NCBI RefSeq assembly: GCF_010587385.1
Contig: NZ_CP047475.1
Location: forward strand, 1,860,001 to 1,924,000
Reading direction: 5' to 3'
From: Vibrio astriarenae
GTDB lineage: Bacteria > Pseudomonadota > Gammaproteobacteria > Enterobacterales > Vibrionaceae
Length of the DNA: 64,000 nucleotides
Positions 36,138 through 45,110 of the stretch are shown here, in pieces. The position numbers were made by a program, and so were the translations under genes. The number at the start of each line of letters is the position of its first letter. Within the stretch, counting starts at the first letter, position 1. The notes beneath the pieces are model-generated. The model was given only the letters and a program-made list of their open reading frames with translations. It was not told the DNA's origin and searched no databases.

Positions 36138-36152
36138 GTCTCAATTTGAGAA
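36138..36152. promoter_or_regulatory. SypG-type enhancer dyad 2 of sypI
   Basis: GTCTCAATTTGAGAA contains the 13-bp perfect palindrome TCTCAATTTGAGA (36139-36151). Confidence 0.75.
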
Positions 36153-36201
36153 ACACTAGAGTTGAACACAGTAAATCACTGAATAAATTGAACAATTTAG
36201 A

Positions 36202-36218
36202 TTGGCATCCTCTTTGCT
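36202..36218 (+). promoter_or_regulatory. Sigma-54 promoter of sypI
   Basis: TTGGCATCCTCTTTGCT, with -24 GG and -12 GC ten bases apart, 50-100 bases downstream of two dyads and 69 before the ATG. Confidence 0.85.
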
Positions 36219-36286
36219 CTATCTGTTTAGACTTTGAATACACGAATAGAACGCAATGTGCTTAAGCACAGTCAAGAGAGGCTAGG

Positions 36287-37540
36287 ATGACTAAAAAAAT
36301 TCCACTACTTATTGTGCACTACGGTGATAACTGGATTCGCGGCAGTGAAGTGTGTCTCATGAATATGATTGATTCACTCGATAATCGTTATGTCCCGATT
36401 GTGTGGACAAACAATCCCGCTTTCGCTGACTATGCCGAAGCAAACCATATCATAGTTGAGCAAAGCGAGTTCCCGGAACTGGTGTGCCTTCACTCAGGTC
36501 AACGCAAAATTGACTGGAATAATTGGTGTCTTCTATTCAACAAAGCGCGGTACCTAATCCGCAAGCACCACATCAAACTGATACACGTTAACAGTGGTGC
36601 TCCATGTCAGTGGATGGCTTCCGCTGCTCGTGCGACTCATACTCCCATTGTCGCTCAACTGCATTGCGAATATAACCTGCACGACCGCTTCACACTTGGC
36701 CTGCATACAGTGCCAAACATTATCACGGTTAGTCATGCCATCAGCCAATCTCTACTTGAAGAGGGATATGAACAGCATCGCCTTCATGTCGTACACAACG
36801 GCGTTCCAGTGACAAGCAAAGAAGATATTGAGCCTGTCAACATTCGAGAAGAGCTAGGAATCAACGAAGACGCTAAAATCATACTGAGTGTTGGCTCTCT
36901 TATAGAACGTAAGGGCGTGGATAGATTAATCTCCACTATCTATCGTCTACGTGAAGAAGGCATCAACGCCCATCTAGTAGTAATAGGCGATGGTGAATGC
37001 AAAACTTTGCTGGAACAGTTTGCACAAGCGATTAATGTAGAAGATTACGTTCATCTAATTGGTGAACAAAATAACGTAAATGCATGGCTGCACGGTGGGG
37101 CAAACCTGTTTATTAGCGGCGCTCGCAGCGAAGCATTTGGACTCGTTCTTGTTGAGGCAGCGCTAGCAGGTATTCCAGTCATTGCTCCTGCTACAGGCGG
37201 CATTGTCGAAGTGATCAAGGATAGAAAAACTGGCCTACTTTACCCAAACAATAAAGACGCGGTTGAGCATATCACTCAACGTGCAACTTCAATCCTTTAT
37301 GACCAAGAATATGGCCAAGAGCTTGCGGCTGCTGGTTTGACTCATGCTCAACAACACTTCTCGGTTGAAAACAATGTCTCGCATATTGAGGCGGTATATG
37401 AACATGTTCTACTCCAGCCAGGACAGCACAAATCAGTTTTCTCTGTGTTCCGCTGCGCTTTGCGCCCCTTAAAAACCGTGTGGAAAAAACACATTATTAA
37501 TCGCTTCTTTGTGAGAGGAGCTCGCTATGAAAACTGCTAA
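36287..37540 (+). CDS. sypI: GT4 glycosyltransferase SypI
   Basis: 417 residues, GT4. The donor-binding lobe shows LSVGSLIERKGVDRLISTI and the E-x7-E region SEAFGLVLVEAALAGIPVI. The C-terminal 40 residues are basic and may contact the membrane. First gene of the second syp unit, with AGAGAGGC before the ATG. It overlaps sypJ by 14 bases. Confidence 0.85.
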   Translation: MTKKIPLLIVHYGDNWIRGSEVCLMNMIDSLDNRYVPIVWTNNPAFADYAEANHIIVEQSEFPELVCLHSGQRKIDWNNWCLLFNKARYLIRKHHIKLIHVNSGAPCQWMASAARATHTPIVAQLHCEYNLHDRFTLGLHTVPNIITVSHAISQSLLEEGYEQHRLHVVHNGVPVTSKEDIEPVNIREELGINEDAKIILSVGSLIERKGVDRLISTIYRLREEGINAHLVVIGDGECKTLLEQFAQAINVEDYVHLIGEQNNVNAWLHGGANLFISGARSEAFGLVLVEAALAGIPVIAPATGGIVEVIKDRKTGLLYPNNKDAVEHITQRATSILYDQEYGQELAAAGLTHAQQHFSVENNVSHIEAVYEHVLLQPGQHKSVFSVFRCALRPLKTVWKKHIINRFFVRGARYENC

Positions 37541-38687
37541 CCTACGACATGTTATTGTCTATGACCCTATCCCGTTTCATGGCGGCTCAAAAGTTGCGAC
37601 GCTGCATGCGCTTGAACAAACCAATGAGAGTGTACTATTCCATGTGCTGTCAGCTCATCCTCAAAGTTGGCAAAGTGCGAACCTCGCTGACGCCAATGAA
37701 CCTATGATTCATGTATCGACGCTACCAATACCCAACTTGCTAGCGACTCAAACACAGGGCCTAGCCTACTGGCTAAAACAGGGTTATCTCGTCATGATGT
37801 TGTTGATGTACACCCTTGCGCTTTTTACACGCTACCTACAATGCCCTAGTAAAATTGTTCTAGCTTCAGGGCCGGGTGTCGATTTTGCTGGTTACGTGTT
37901 AGCTCATCTTACTCGATTACCTGCGGTACAGCTGGTTCACGGGCCTGTAGGCAAGAGTCGTGTAGCGAAGTGGTGTCTAACTCAAGCGCATCAGACTTTT
38001 TATCTAGAATCTGCGAAACCTTCTTTGTTGGCTGCGCTGGAAACGCCATTTGCGGAGCTACCTAAACACTTCCATGCATTCGTCAATGGGCTACCCCAAA
38101 GACTTTGGCCAACCAACAGTCTCGTGCAAAGACAGTGGCACCATCCGACGGTTTTTTGGGCTGCGTCTCTATTAAAATGGAAGGGGCTTGATTTACTGGT
38201 TGATTCGTTACAGCGTCACAGACTAAGCCAACATTTACACAGCAACATCTGTTACATCCAACCAGAAAAAACATCAGCAGAAGTCAGTCAGGCCAATATT
38301 CCTGTACAAAATTGTCAATGGCATCGTTCGCCTCGTGACCTTGATGAACTGCGAGCAAATTCTGATATTTACGTCTCGACGAGCCAGTTCGAACCTTTTG
38401 GGCTATCGACACTAGAAGCATTGGCTGCCGGCCTCATTGTCGTTATTCCTGCTGACGGTGCCTACTGGGACCACCAACTTCAACACGGCTACAACTGCTA
38501 CAAATACCGTATGAACGATCCGGAAAGCCTAAATCAAATCTTGGAGCACATTTGCCGAAATATGAAAAGTTGTCGAAGAGTGGCAATAAATGGTCAGAAA
38601 ATTGCAAACCTCTATAAAGCACGCGAAACCTATCGTGATATTGCGGACGCTATCCAAGCCAGTGTCACTGATAAGGTAACGACTTAA
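37527..38687 (+). CDS. sypJ: GT4-like glycosyltransferase SypJ
   Basis: 386 residues. The N-terminal lobe contains a hydrophobic stretch (GYLVMMLLMYTLALFTRY) that may sit on the membrane. The C-terminal lobe has FWAASLLKWKGLDLLVDSL and SQFEPFGLSTLEALAAGLIVVIP, the GT4 catalytic region. Good ribosome site (GAGAGGAG). Its position after sypI is the syp order. Confidence 0.83.
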   Translation: MKTANLRHVIVYDPIPFHGGSKVATLHALEQTNESVLFHVLSAHPQSWQSANLADANEPMIHVSTLPIPNLLATQTQGLAYWLKQGYLVMMLLMYTLALFTRYLQCPSKIVLASGPGVDFAGYVLAHLTRLPAVQLVHGPVGKSRVAKWCLTQAHQTFYLESAKPSLLAALETPFAELPKHFHAFVNGLPQRLWPTNSLVQRQWHHPTVFWAASLLKWKGLDLLVDSLQRHRLSQHLHSNICYIQPEKTSAEVSQANIPVQNCQWHRSPRDLDELRANSDIYVSTSQFEPFGLSTLEALAAGLIVVIPADGAYWDHQLQHGYNCYKYRMNDPESLNQILEHICRNMKSCRRVAINGQKIANLYKARETYRDIADAIQASVTDKVTT

Positions 38688-38702
38688 AACGAGGATAAAG
38701 CT

Positions 38703-40151
38703 ATGTCAGTCAGCTATGGAATACGTCAACGCATTAAAAAGATATCAAGTTCACAAGCCGGTGATATGGCGAGCTATGCCATTGCGTTGTTTTTCATGAA
38801 AGGGTTGTCACTGATCATGCTCCCAATCATTACCCGCTACCTTGCTCCTGCCGAGATGGGACAGCTTGAAATTCTTGCTGTGACCGGAGCGTTACTTGGC
38901 ATTTTGTTCTCTGTCGCTCTCCATGAGGCTCTGTACCGCTTTGCAGGACAAGCGAAAGGCGAAGAGCAAGCAAAAATAGCCAACTCTCTGTTTACAATGA
39001 CTTTACTGTTCTCTTTTTGCGCCGGATGCACTGGTATCGCATTCCTCGCTCACATAGAGTGGCCAACAGATTGGGAGCTAGAAAAAACGCCCGTACTCAT
39101 ATTATTCGGCTCTCTGACTATTGAAGGCGCGTTGGCAATGTCGCTAGCATGGTTACGAATGCTAGAGCGATCAAAAATATTCACTTTGATTTGCATTGTG
39201 ACAAGCAGTTTGCAAGTCACTCTAGTGCTACTAGGCCTAGAGATAGGTTTCAGCATTAACGGTGTGCTGATTGCTGGTTTCATTGCCCACTTAATCCAGC
39301 TAGGTTGGGTCGTCAGAACAACTCAGTTGAAACTCCACATTCCAACCTCACGATTTGTCAAACAATCGCTCAAATACACCGCACCGATTATGCTTTCTGG
39401 GATCTGTGCCTTCGGCCTGAATGGTGCTGAGCGCTGGTTTATTTTAGAGGGGGAGTCATTCGCGACACTTGGCCAGTATGCGATTGCTGCAAAATTTGCC
39501 CTCGCTATGTGTATCTTGGTTCAACCATTTGGTATGTGGTGGATGCCCAAACGTTTCGCCATGCTGGATTCAAATGTTGAGAAAGCGACTAGAATTACAG
39601 AAAAAGGTATCGCTTACATCTGCTTACTGGCTCTTACCATTAGCTTATGTGGTCAATGGGCGCTCGAATTTTTACTGACTGATACCTACACCCCAGCGTC
39701 ACAGTTGTTAACAGGAGCCATTTTCATGGTGTTAGGGAAAGAGTATTGCGAGTTGCTTAACCTTGGACTTTTGAAGCAAAAGAAAACAACTACGCTGTTT
39801 TACATTAATCTGGTCTCTGCCATTTTTGCTATCACCGCTATGATGGTGACATATCAATACGGCATCTGGAGCATCATTCTCACTGTTGGTATCACTCAGT
39901 TGCTGCGGGCCATAGCCATCTTTGCCTTCAGCCAACGTAGTTTCCGTCTACCCTACAACACTTACAAGCTCGGCATAATTTTGGTCATTACCCTAGTAGG
40001 AATGGCGACTCTGAACTCCAATGCGTCCATAGTTACTATGCTATTCACATGGGTGGTTACGTGCTTTGGTATCATCATATCGGTGATCCCCAATAAGATC
40101 AGAATATTTGGTTCACTATCCAAGCTAACCTCTGACAGTAAAGCGTTATGA
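38703..40151 (+). CDS. sypK: Wzx-type polysaccharide flippase SypK
   Basis: 482 residues with about 12-14 hydrophobic segments, no signal peptide, and the typical start of a MOP-superfamily lipid-linked oligosaccharide flippase (FFMKGLSLIMLPIITRYLAPAEMGQLEI). It would move the undecaprenyl-linked repeat unit across the inner membrane. AGGATAAAGCT precedes the ATG. Its stop overlaps the sypL start by four bases. Confidence 0.88.
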   Translation: MSVSYGIRQRIKKISSSQAGDMASYAIALFFMKGLSLIMLPIITRYLAPAEMGQLEILAVTGALLGILFSVALHEALYRFAGQAKGEEQAKIANSLFTMTLLFSFCAGCTGIAFLAHIEWPTDWELEKTPVLILFGSLTIEGALAMSLAWLRMLERSKIFTLICIVTSSLQVTLVLLGLEIGFSINGVLIAGFIAHLIQLGWVVRTTQLKLHIPTSRFVKQSLKYTAPIMLSGICAFGLNGAERWFILEGESFATLGQYAIAAKFALAMCILVQPFGMWWMPKRFAMLDSNVEKATRITEKGIAYICLLALTISLCGQWALEFLLTDTYTPASQLLTGAIFMVLGKEYCELLNLGLLKQKKTTTLFYINLVSAIFAITAMMVTYQYGIWSIILTVGITQLLRAIAIFAFSQRSFRLPYNTYKLGIILVITLVGMATLNSNASIVTMLFTWVVTCFGIIISVIPNKIRIFGSLSKLTSDSKAL

Positions 40152-41518
40152 ATCACTCGTTGTTCACGCCAGCCCCACTCATTACCCTACTTTGCATTGG
40201 TATAATTGGTGCTGCATGGATGCTTGTACCACATCCCGCACTAGTCATTGCAATCTGTGCCCTGCCTATTGCAATCCTCGTTGTCATACGCCACCTGTTT
40301 TGGTTTGTGATTTTATTCGTTGTTTTCTCTTTCTTCCGCATTCACGAAGTGATTCCGCAACTGATGCCGTTTAAACTCCCCCTGCTCTTATCGTTAGGTG
40401 CATTGGCATCATTATGCTGGCATGCTTTCATCAGCCGTACATTACCGCTCTACTGGCACCCTTCAATGAAATGGCTGGCGATTTTCTGGGCTTTGGTCTT
40501 TGTCGGACTCATCTTTGCTTCAAATCGGGGAATTGCGATTACCTCGTTTAAGTCGGTGTATTGGAAGATCATCATCATGACGTTAGCGATAATCTGGATC
40601 GTCAACAACAAAGAGCAACTATCGCAAACGTGCTGGCTGATTGTTTGGGCAGGTCTGCTCGTGGCAGGTGTTGCGATTTATAACGCTCAAATGGGGATTG
40701 GGTTGGTTGAAGGGTCAAGGGTCACCATTGGTCGAAATATTGGCTCTATGCTCGGCGACCCGAATGATTTAGCTCTCGTGCTTCTCTTCCCCTTGGCCTT
40801 TTCAGTCAGCTTTCTGTTTAATACTAAGCTTGGGTTTGCACCCAGAGCTTTCGGTTTCTTAGTTGCAGCCTCCCTATCACTTGCGATTATCGAGACACAA
40901 AGCCGAGGTGGCTTGCTGGGCATGCTCACTGTTTACGGTGTCTTCATGCAACAATCGATCAAGTCAAAGACTCTGTTAACGTTTATCGCCGTTGCTGGTA
41001 TCGCGTTTTTATACGTCGCTGCAGGTATTTCCGACCGTGCTTCTGGTGGCGCTGCTGAGGAAGGGATCGACGCCTCGGCAATGGGACGTATCTATGCATG
41101 GGAAGCGGCAGCTAGAATGGCACTTGTTAACCCTCTTACCGGTGTTGGTCTAAATAACTTCTACTTTAACTACTACTTCTATAGCTCACATTGGGACGGC
41201 CTCAACCATGCCGTACACAGTACTTGGTTCGGTGTGCTTGCAGAAACTGGCATTTTGGGATTATGCATCTTCATTGCCCTCATCGTCTCTCTTGCGAGAA
41301 CCGCTAAGCGGTCGCTCGATATTCTTAAACAACAAACCTCTCCATCCCCTTATCTTGTCTCCGCCGCTAAAGCGGTATTCGCTGGTTTGATGGGGACGAT
41401 TGTCTCAGGCACCTTCCTTACTCAGGGTTTTGTTTGGCCCATTTACATTCTTGCTGCGCTCATTATTTCAATATCCACTATCGTTCAAAACGATTCTCAA
41501 AATGAGAACCTAAAATAG
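40148..41518 (+). CDS. sypL: Wzy/O-antigen-ligase-type polymerase SypL
   Basis: 456 residues with about 11 membrane segments and a periplasmic loop. The O-antigen ligase/polymerase (Wzy_C) signature region is seen in NPLTGVGLNNFYFNYYFYSSHW...HSTWFGVLAETGILGL. It would polymerise the flipped repeat units. Its last codons (DSQNEN) lie on a SypG-type operator dyad. Confidence 0.85.
   Translation: MNHSLFTPAPLITLLCIGIIGAAWMLVPHPALVIAICALPIAILVVIRHLFWFVILFVVFSFFRIHEVIPQLMPFKLPLLLSLGALASLCWHAFISRTLPLYWHPSMKWLAIFWALVFVGLIFASNRGIAITSFKSVYWKIIIMTLAIIWIVNNKEQLSQTCWLIVWAGLLVAGVAIYNAQMGIGLVEGSRVTIGRNIGSMLGDPNDLALVLLFPLAFSVSFLFNTKLGFAPRAFGFLVAASLSLAIIETQSRGGLLGMLTVYGVFMQQSIKSKTLLTFIAVAGIAFLYVAAGISDRASGGAAEEGIDASAMGRIYAWEAAARMALVNPLTGVGLNNFYFNYYFYSSHWDGLNHAVHSTWFGVLAETGILGLCIFIALIVSLARTAKRSLDILKQQTSPSPYLVSAAKAVFAGLMGTIVSGTFLTQGFVWPIYILAALIISISTIVQNDSQNENLK
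41494..41508. promoter_or_regulatory. SypG-type enhancer dyad of sypM (inside sypL 3' end)
   Basis: TTCTCAAAATGAGAA, two perfect half-sites around AAA. It is encoded within the last codons of sypL. Confidence 0.75.
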
Positions 41519-41555
41519 CAACGACCTAAACCACTGATTATAATCATAATATTTT

Positions 41556-41572
41556 TTGGCACGTAATGTGAA
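41556..41572 (+). promoter_or_regulatory. Weak sigma-54 promoter of sypM
   Basis: TTGGCACGTAATGTGAA has a perfect -24 element, but the -12 dinucleotide is GA instead of GC. Position and spacing from the dyad at 41494 fit the other syp promoters. Confidence 0.55.
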
Positions 41573-41600
41573 ACGTCTTTAGTAACCCGGACGCTTTTGC

Positions 41601-41635
41601 TTCTTAAATTGAGAAACACTTTCTCAAACTTAGAT
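41601..41635. promoter_or_regulatory. Two degenerate SypG-type dyads in the sypM leader
   Basis: TTCTTAAATTGAGAA (41601-41615) and TTCTCAAACTTAGAT (41621-41635) each keep one good half-site. They lie downstream of the promoter above, which is odd for enhancers. Confidence 0.4.
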
Positions 41636-41672
41636 TCAAAGGCGGATTGAAAACTAAAGCGAGGACGTGACC

Positions 41673-42416
41673 ATGAATTATGCCCCGGTACTTCAACTAA
41701 AACGTTGGCTAAAAGAGAGTGAAAGCCCAACGGCAAAAACACTCTTTCAATTCGCGAAAACGGTGCGTGTCTGTGATGTCAGGTACCCAAGCTTCATCAA
41801 CTCTGCACTCTATGCAACCTACACATTTGCAAGAGACTCGTGGAGCAACCTGGTTCGCATATTAATTCAAACTCCAGCGTTTCGCGGCCGTTGTACCCGA
41901 TGCGGTGACAAGCTATACCTATATGCAGGTATGCCGTTTATCTCTGGGCCTATGACTATCAACGTAGGCGACGACTGTCGCATCTCGGGTCAAACGACCT
42001 TCTCTGCAAGCAGCCATTGCCATACCCCAACCCTTGAAATCGGCAACAACGTGGGTATTGGTTGGCAGACCACCATCGCGGTTGGCACGAAAGTGATTAT
42101 CGAAGACAACGTTCGAATTGCTGGCCGAGCAAACCTATTTGGTTATTCAGGACACCCGTTAGATGCAAAGCGCAGAGCGGCAAGTGAGCCAGACGACATC
42201 GAGCAAATTGGCGACATTATTCTAAAAAAAGACTGCTGGTTGGCCACCAATGTCATCGTGAAATCTGGTGTCACGATTGGTGAAGGCGCAATTATTGCGG
42301 CAGGTAGTGTTGTTACTCAAGACATTCCACCCTACGTTATTGCTGGTGGTAGCCCAGCGAAAGTGATTAAAGCTATTGAACCATCCTCACACACAGAGGA
42401 GACGAATCATGCGTGA
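41673..42416 (+). CDS. sypM: Hexapeptide-repeat acetyltransferase SypM
   Basis: 247 residues from the ATG at 41673, with GAGGA seven bases upstream; a GTG at 41667 is too close. The C-terminal 150 residues are a left-handed beta-helix of hexapeptide repeats (VGDDCRISGQTTFS, IGNNVGIGWQTTIAVG, VKSGVTIGEGAIIAAGSVV) ending in the acetyltransferase tail YVIAGGSPAKVIK. It probably O-acetylates the polysaccharide using acetyl-CoA. First gene of the third unit; eight bases overlap sypN. Confidence 0.85.
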   Translation: MNYAPVLQLKRWLKESESPTAKTLFQFAKTVRVCDVRYPSFINSALYATYTFARDSWSNLVRILIQTPAFRGRCTRCGDKLYLYAGMPFISGPMTINVGDDCRISGQTTFSASSHCHTPTLEIGNNVGIGWQTTIAVGTKVIIEDNVRIAGRANLFGYSGHPLDAKRRAASEPDDIEQIGDIILKKDCWLATNVIVKSGVTIGEGAIIAAGSVVTQDIPPYVIAGGSPAKVIKAIEPSSHTEETNHA

Positions 42417-43527
42417 TCTTATCGTATTCGGTGAAGACTTCGGCGGTCTTCCATCAAGCACTCAACACCTTATCACTAACTTGAGTAAAGAGAGAAAAAT
42501 CCTTTGGGTAAATTCCATTGGTCTGCGTAAACCTCGCTTAAGTGCCAATGATGCAAAACGAGTATTTGAAAAAGTGATGGGGCGAGGCAAGCAAGATTTT
42601 GCAGATAATCAAACTCGAAACGACATCCCTGACAACATCAAAGTGGTTAACTTAAGAACCATTCCAGCCCCTAAACACGATTGGGAGCGAGATCTGGCAA
42701 AAAAAGCAATGCTGAAGCAGCTACAACCGATTTTAGAAAAATATCGCTTTAACAAACCGATACTTTGGTCCTCGCTACCAACAGCCGCTGACTTGTGTGG
42801 GACACTAGACGAATCTGCCGTAGTCTACTACTGTGGCGACGACTTCAATGCACTTGCCGGCGTCGATCACGACACCATCAGTCAACATGAAACCAATATG
42901 GCTGATCACGCGGACATCATCTTGGCGGCTAGCCAAAATATCAGTAGTAAGTTCCCTGACAGTAAAACGCATATCTTACGACATGGCGTTGACTTCCAGC
43001 GATTCTCTCAACCCGCTGAGCGCGCACTTGACCTCCCAGAAGGAAAACCTATCGCTGGTTTTTATGGTAGCCTATCGGAGTGGCTAGACTATGACATGAT
43101 CAATGCGGCAGCAAAAGCATTACCCGGTTGGAACTTTGTTTTTATTGGTAAAAACGAACTTCGCTACCAACCTCTTGCTGATTTACCCAACATTCATGTG
43201 TTAGGTCCCAAACCGCACCACGAGTTACCAAAATATAGTCAGCATTGGGACGTAAGCCTACTACCCTTTAAGGATAACGAACAGATTCGTGCATGTAGCC
43301 CTTTGAAGCTACTAGAATATATTGCAGCGGGTAAGCCAGTAATCAATACTCCTTTTCCTGCCGCAAAAGCGTATGAAAATCAATTGAATCAGGTGGCTGA
43401 TACGGAAGAGTTCATTGCTGCTCTTAGTCAATATCCACGCCTTGTTCAAACTCAACCAAGGACGGTTGAATCAGAAAGCTGGGCAACACGTGCCTTATTT
43501 GTTGATTGGTTATTGGAGCTGCTATGA
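42409..43527 (+). CDS. sypN: Glycosyltransferase SypN
   Basis: 372 residues from the ATG at 42409, preceded by AGAGGAGA. The protein resembles GT4-like transferases with an altered N-lobe (MRDLIVFGEDFGGLPSSTQHLI). The donor-lobe motif is GFYGSLSEWLDYDMI, and SPLKLLEYIAAGKPVINTP forms the C-terminal catalytic region. It adds a sugar in the third unit of syp genes. Four-base ATGA overlap with sypO. Confidence 0.82.
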   Translation: MRDLIVFGEDFGGLPSSTQHLITNLSKERKILWVNSIGLRKPRLSANDAKRVFEKVMGRGKQDFADNQTRNDIPDNIKVVNLRTIPAPKHDWERDLAKKAMLKQLQPILEKYRFNKPILWSSLPTAADLCGTLDESAVVYYCGDDFNALAGVDHDTISQHETNMADHADIILAASQNISSKFPDSKTHILRHGVDFQRFSQPAERALDLPEGKPIAGFYGSLSEWLDYDMINAAAKALPGWNFVFIGKNELRYQPLADLPNIHVLGPKPHHELPKYSQHWDVSLLPFKDNEQIRACSPLKLLEYIAAGKPVINTPFPAAKAYENQLNQVADTEEFIAALSQYPRLVQTQPRTVESESWATRALFVDWLLELL

Positions 43528-44984
43528 CGCAACTGAAGTTAAGAATTAGCCACATCATATTGGCAGGCTGGCGACGTCGTTGGGTGATCGTTTTGCCTAT
43601 GCTTATCCTGCCAATCATTGCGCTAGGTGTATCTAAACTTGCTCCGCTGAAATACACATCACACACTAGCATGTTGATTCAAGAAACCGCTAAGATGAAC
43701 CCTTTCTTGGAAGATCTTGCTGTTTCAACGATGCTCAATGACCGCTTGAATGCGATCAAAACTCTGCTAAAAAGTCGACATGTACTTACTATGGTGGCAG
43801 AAGAACGTGGTCTTATTATCCCAGAGTCCTCTCCTGCAGAAAAAGACAGAGTCATCGCAACCATCGCGAGTAATTTAAGTGTGAGTCAAATGGGTAAGGA
43901 TCTCCTAAAGATTCAATACACTGCCGATTCGCCAGAGGGAATGAAAGAACTGCTAGAGACCATCAGCAAGCATTTTGTAGAACAAGTATTAGCGCCAGAG
44001 CGTTCTTCAATTCGAGATTCAAGTACCTTCCTCTCGCAACATATCGACAAACGCTTTACTGAGCTACAACAAGCCGAGCAGCGCTTGGCAGACTATACCA
44101 ACCAAAACCCAGGCATCACTCCAGAACTGCAAAATCAAAGCTACGCGCGCATAGAGTCTCTAAAGCAGACGCTTGCAGAGAAAGAGGCACAGCTTTCTGG
44201 GTTAGAAAAAGGCCTTGGGTCTCTCGACCAACAACTTTCTCAGACCAACCCCGTGGTGGGTCGAATAGAAGAACAAATTATCGAAATTCGTAGTGAGCTT
44301 ACTCTATTGCAAGCCAAATACACAGATAATCACAGTGCGGTACAAGCAAAGAAACGCGAGCTTGAGCGCTTGGAACTTGAACGAGAGACGCTTCTTCAAT
44401 CTCAGCAGCCAAACCTAAACACTGACCAATTGTGGGATATGGCCAGTAGTCAAAACCTTCAATCGTCGAGCTCTATCCAACCACTGTTAATGACGCAACT
44501 GCAGAGCTTGCAAGAGGCTCGTGGTCAATACGAGGCGTTAAAAGAAGAAACGGCAAGTATGCGGACTATGATTACCGATCTTGAAGAACGCACTCGCAGC
44601 TTTGGTGATGAAGTTAAAGAGGTCTATCGCCTTCAGCGAGACGTAGAGCTAAAGCGTGGGCTCTATGAAGAGTTGCTTCAGCGCTACGAAATGGCGGAAT
44701 TGACGGGCTCACTCGGTGAGTTTGAAGAAGATAAGCGTATTAAAGTCATCGACCTACCTTACACGCCGAGTACACCATCGAATCTACCTGCCATCGTCTT
44801 CGTAATCGCCGGCCTGTTTGGTGGGATTGCACTGGGTATTGGTATTTCAATTATGATCGAGCTGTTCGATTCTACCATTCGCAACGCTTCAGATATCGAA
44901 CAACTTACAGATATTCCGGTAATTACTTCACTACCAAAGTTTGCAAATACGACTCGTCAAATTCATTCTCAAAATGAGATTTAA
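43524..44984 (+). CDS. sypO: Wzz-type chain-length determinant SypO
   Basis: 486 residues from the ATG at 43524 with GGAG upstream. It has an N-terminal membrane helix (about 18-38), a long periplasmic region that is largely coiled coil (about 170-400), and a C-terminal membrane helix (AIVFVIAGLFGGIALGIGIS). This is the co-polymerase architecture without its own kinase domain; the ATPase part would be SypD. Its last codons (HSQNEI) lie on the sypP operator. Confidence 0.87.
   Translation: MTQLKLRISHIILAGWRRRWVIVLPMLILPIIALGVSKLAPLKYTSHTSMLIQETAKMNPFLEDLAVSTMLNDRLNAIKTLLKSRHVLTMVAEERGLIIPESSPAEKDRVIATIASNLSVSQMGKDLLKIQYTADSPEGMKELLETISKHFVEQVLAPERSSIRDSSTFLSQHIDKRFTELQQAEQRLADYTNQNPGITPELQNQSYARIESLKQTLAEKEAQLSGLEKGLGSLDQQLSQTNPVVGRIEEQIIEIRSELTLLQAKYTDNHSAVQAKKRELERLELERETLLQSQQPNLNTDQLWDMASSQNLQSSSSIQPLLMTQLQSLQEARGQYEALKEETASMRTMITDLEERTRSFGDEVKEVYRLQRDVELKRGLYEELLQRYEMAELTGSLGEFEEDKRIKVIDLPYTPSTPSNLPAIVFVIAGLFGGIALGIGISIMIELFDSTIRNASDIEQLTDIPVITSLPKFANTTRQIHSQNEI
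44966..44980. promoter_or_regulatory. SypG-type enhancer dyad of sypP (inside sypO 3' end)
   Basis: TTCTCAAAATGAGAT, two good half-sites around AAA, in the last codons of sypO. Confidence 0.75.
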
Positions 44985-45028
44985 TCTTCATTAACACAAA
45001 ATATATCATTAAATCAGACCCTTAAGTG

Positions 45029-45045
45029 TTGGCATAAACCGTGCA
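45029..45045 (+). promoter_or_regulatory. Sigma-54 promoter of sypP
   Basis: TTGGCATAAACCGTGCA with GG-N10-GC. Transcription would begin near 45056, so the possible GTG at 45060 would have almost no leader. Confidence 0.85.
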
Positions 45046-45110
45046 GTATCAAGAGAGGAGTGGTTAATCACTTCAAGATTGCACAACAACAACGTCTTAA
45101 GGGTCTCGAC

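Noticed and set aside
45060..45110. GTG 45060 as the sypP start
   Set aside because: The sigma-54 promoter predicts transcription from about 45056, leaving no room for a ribosome site; the ATG at 45111 fits the family start.
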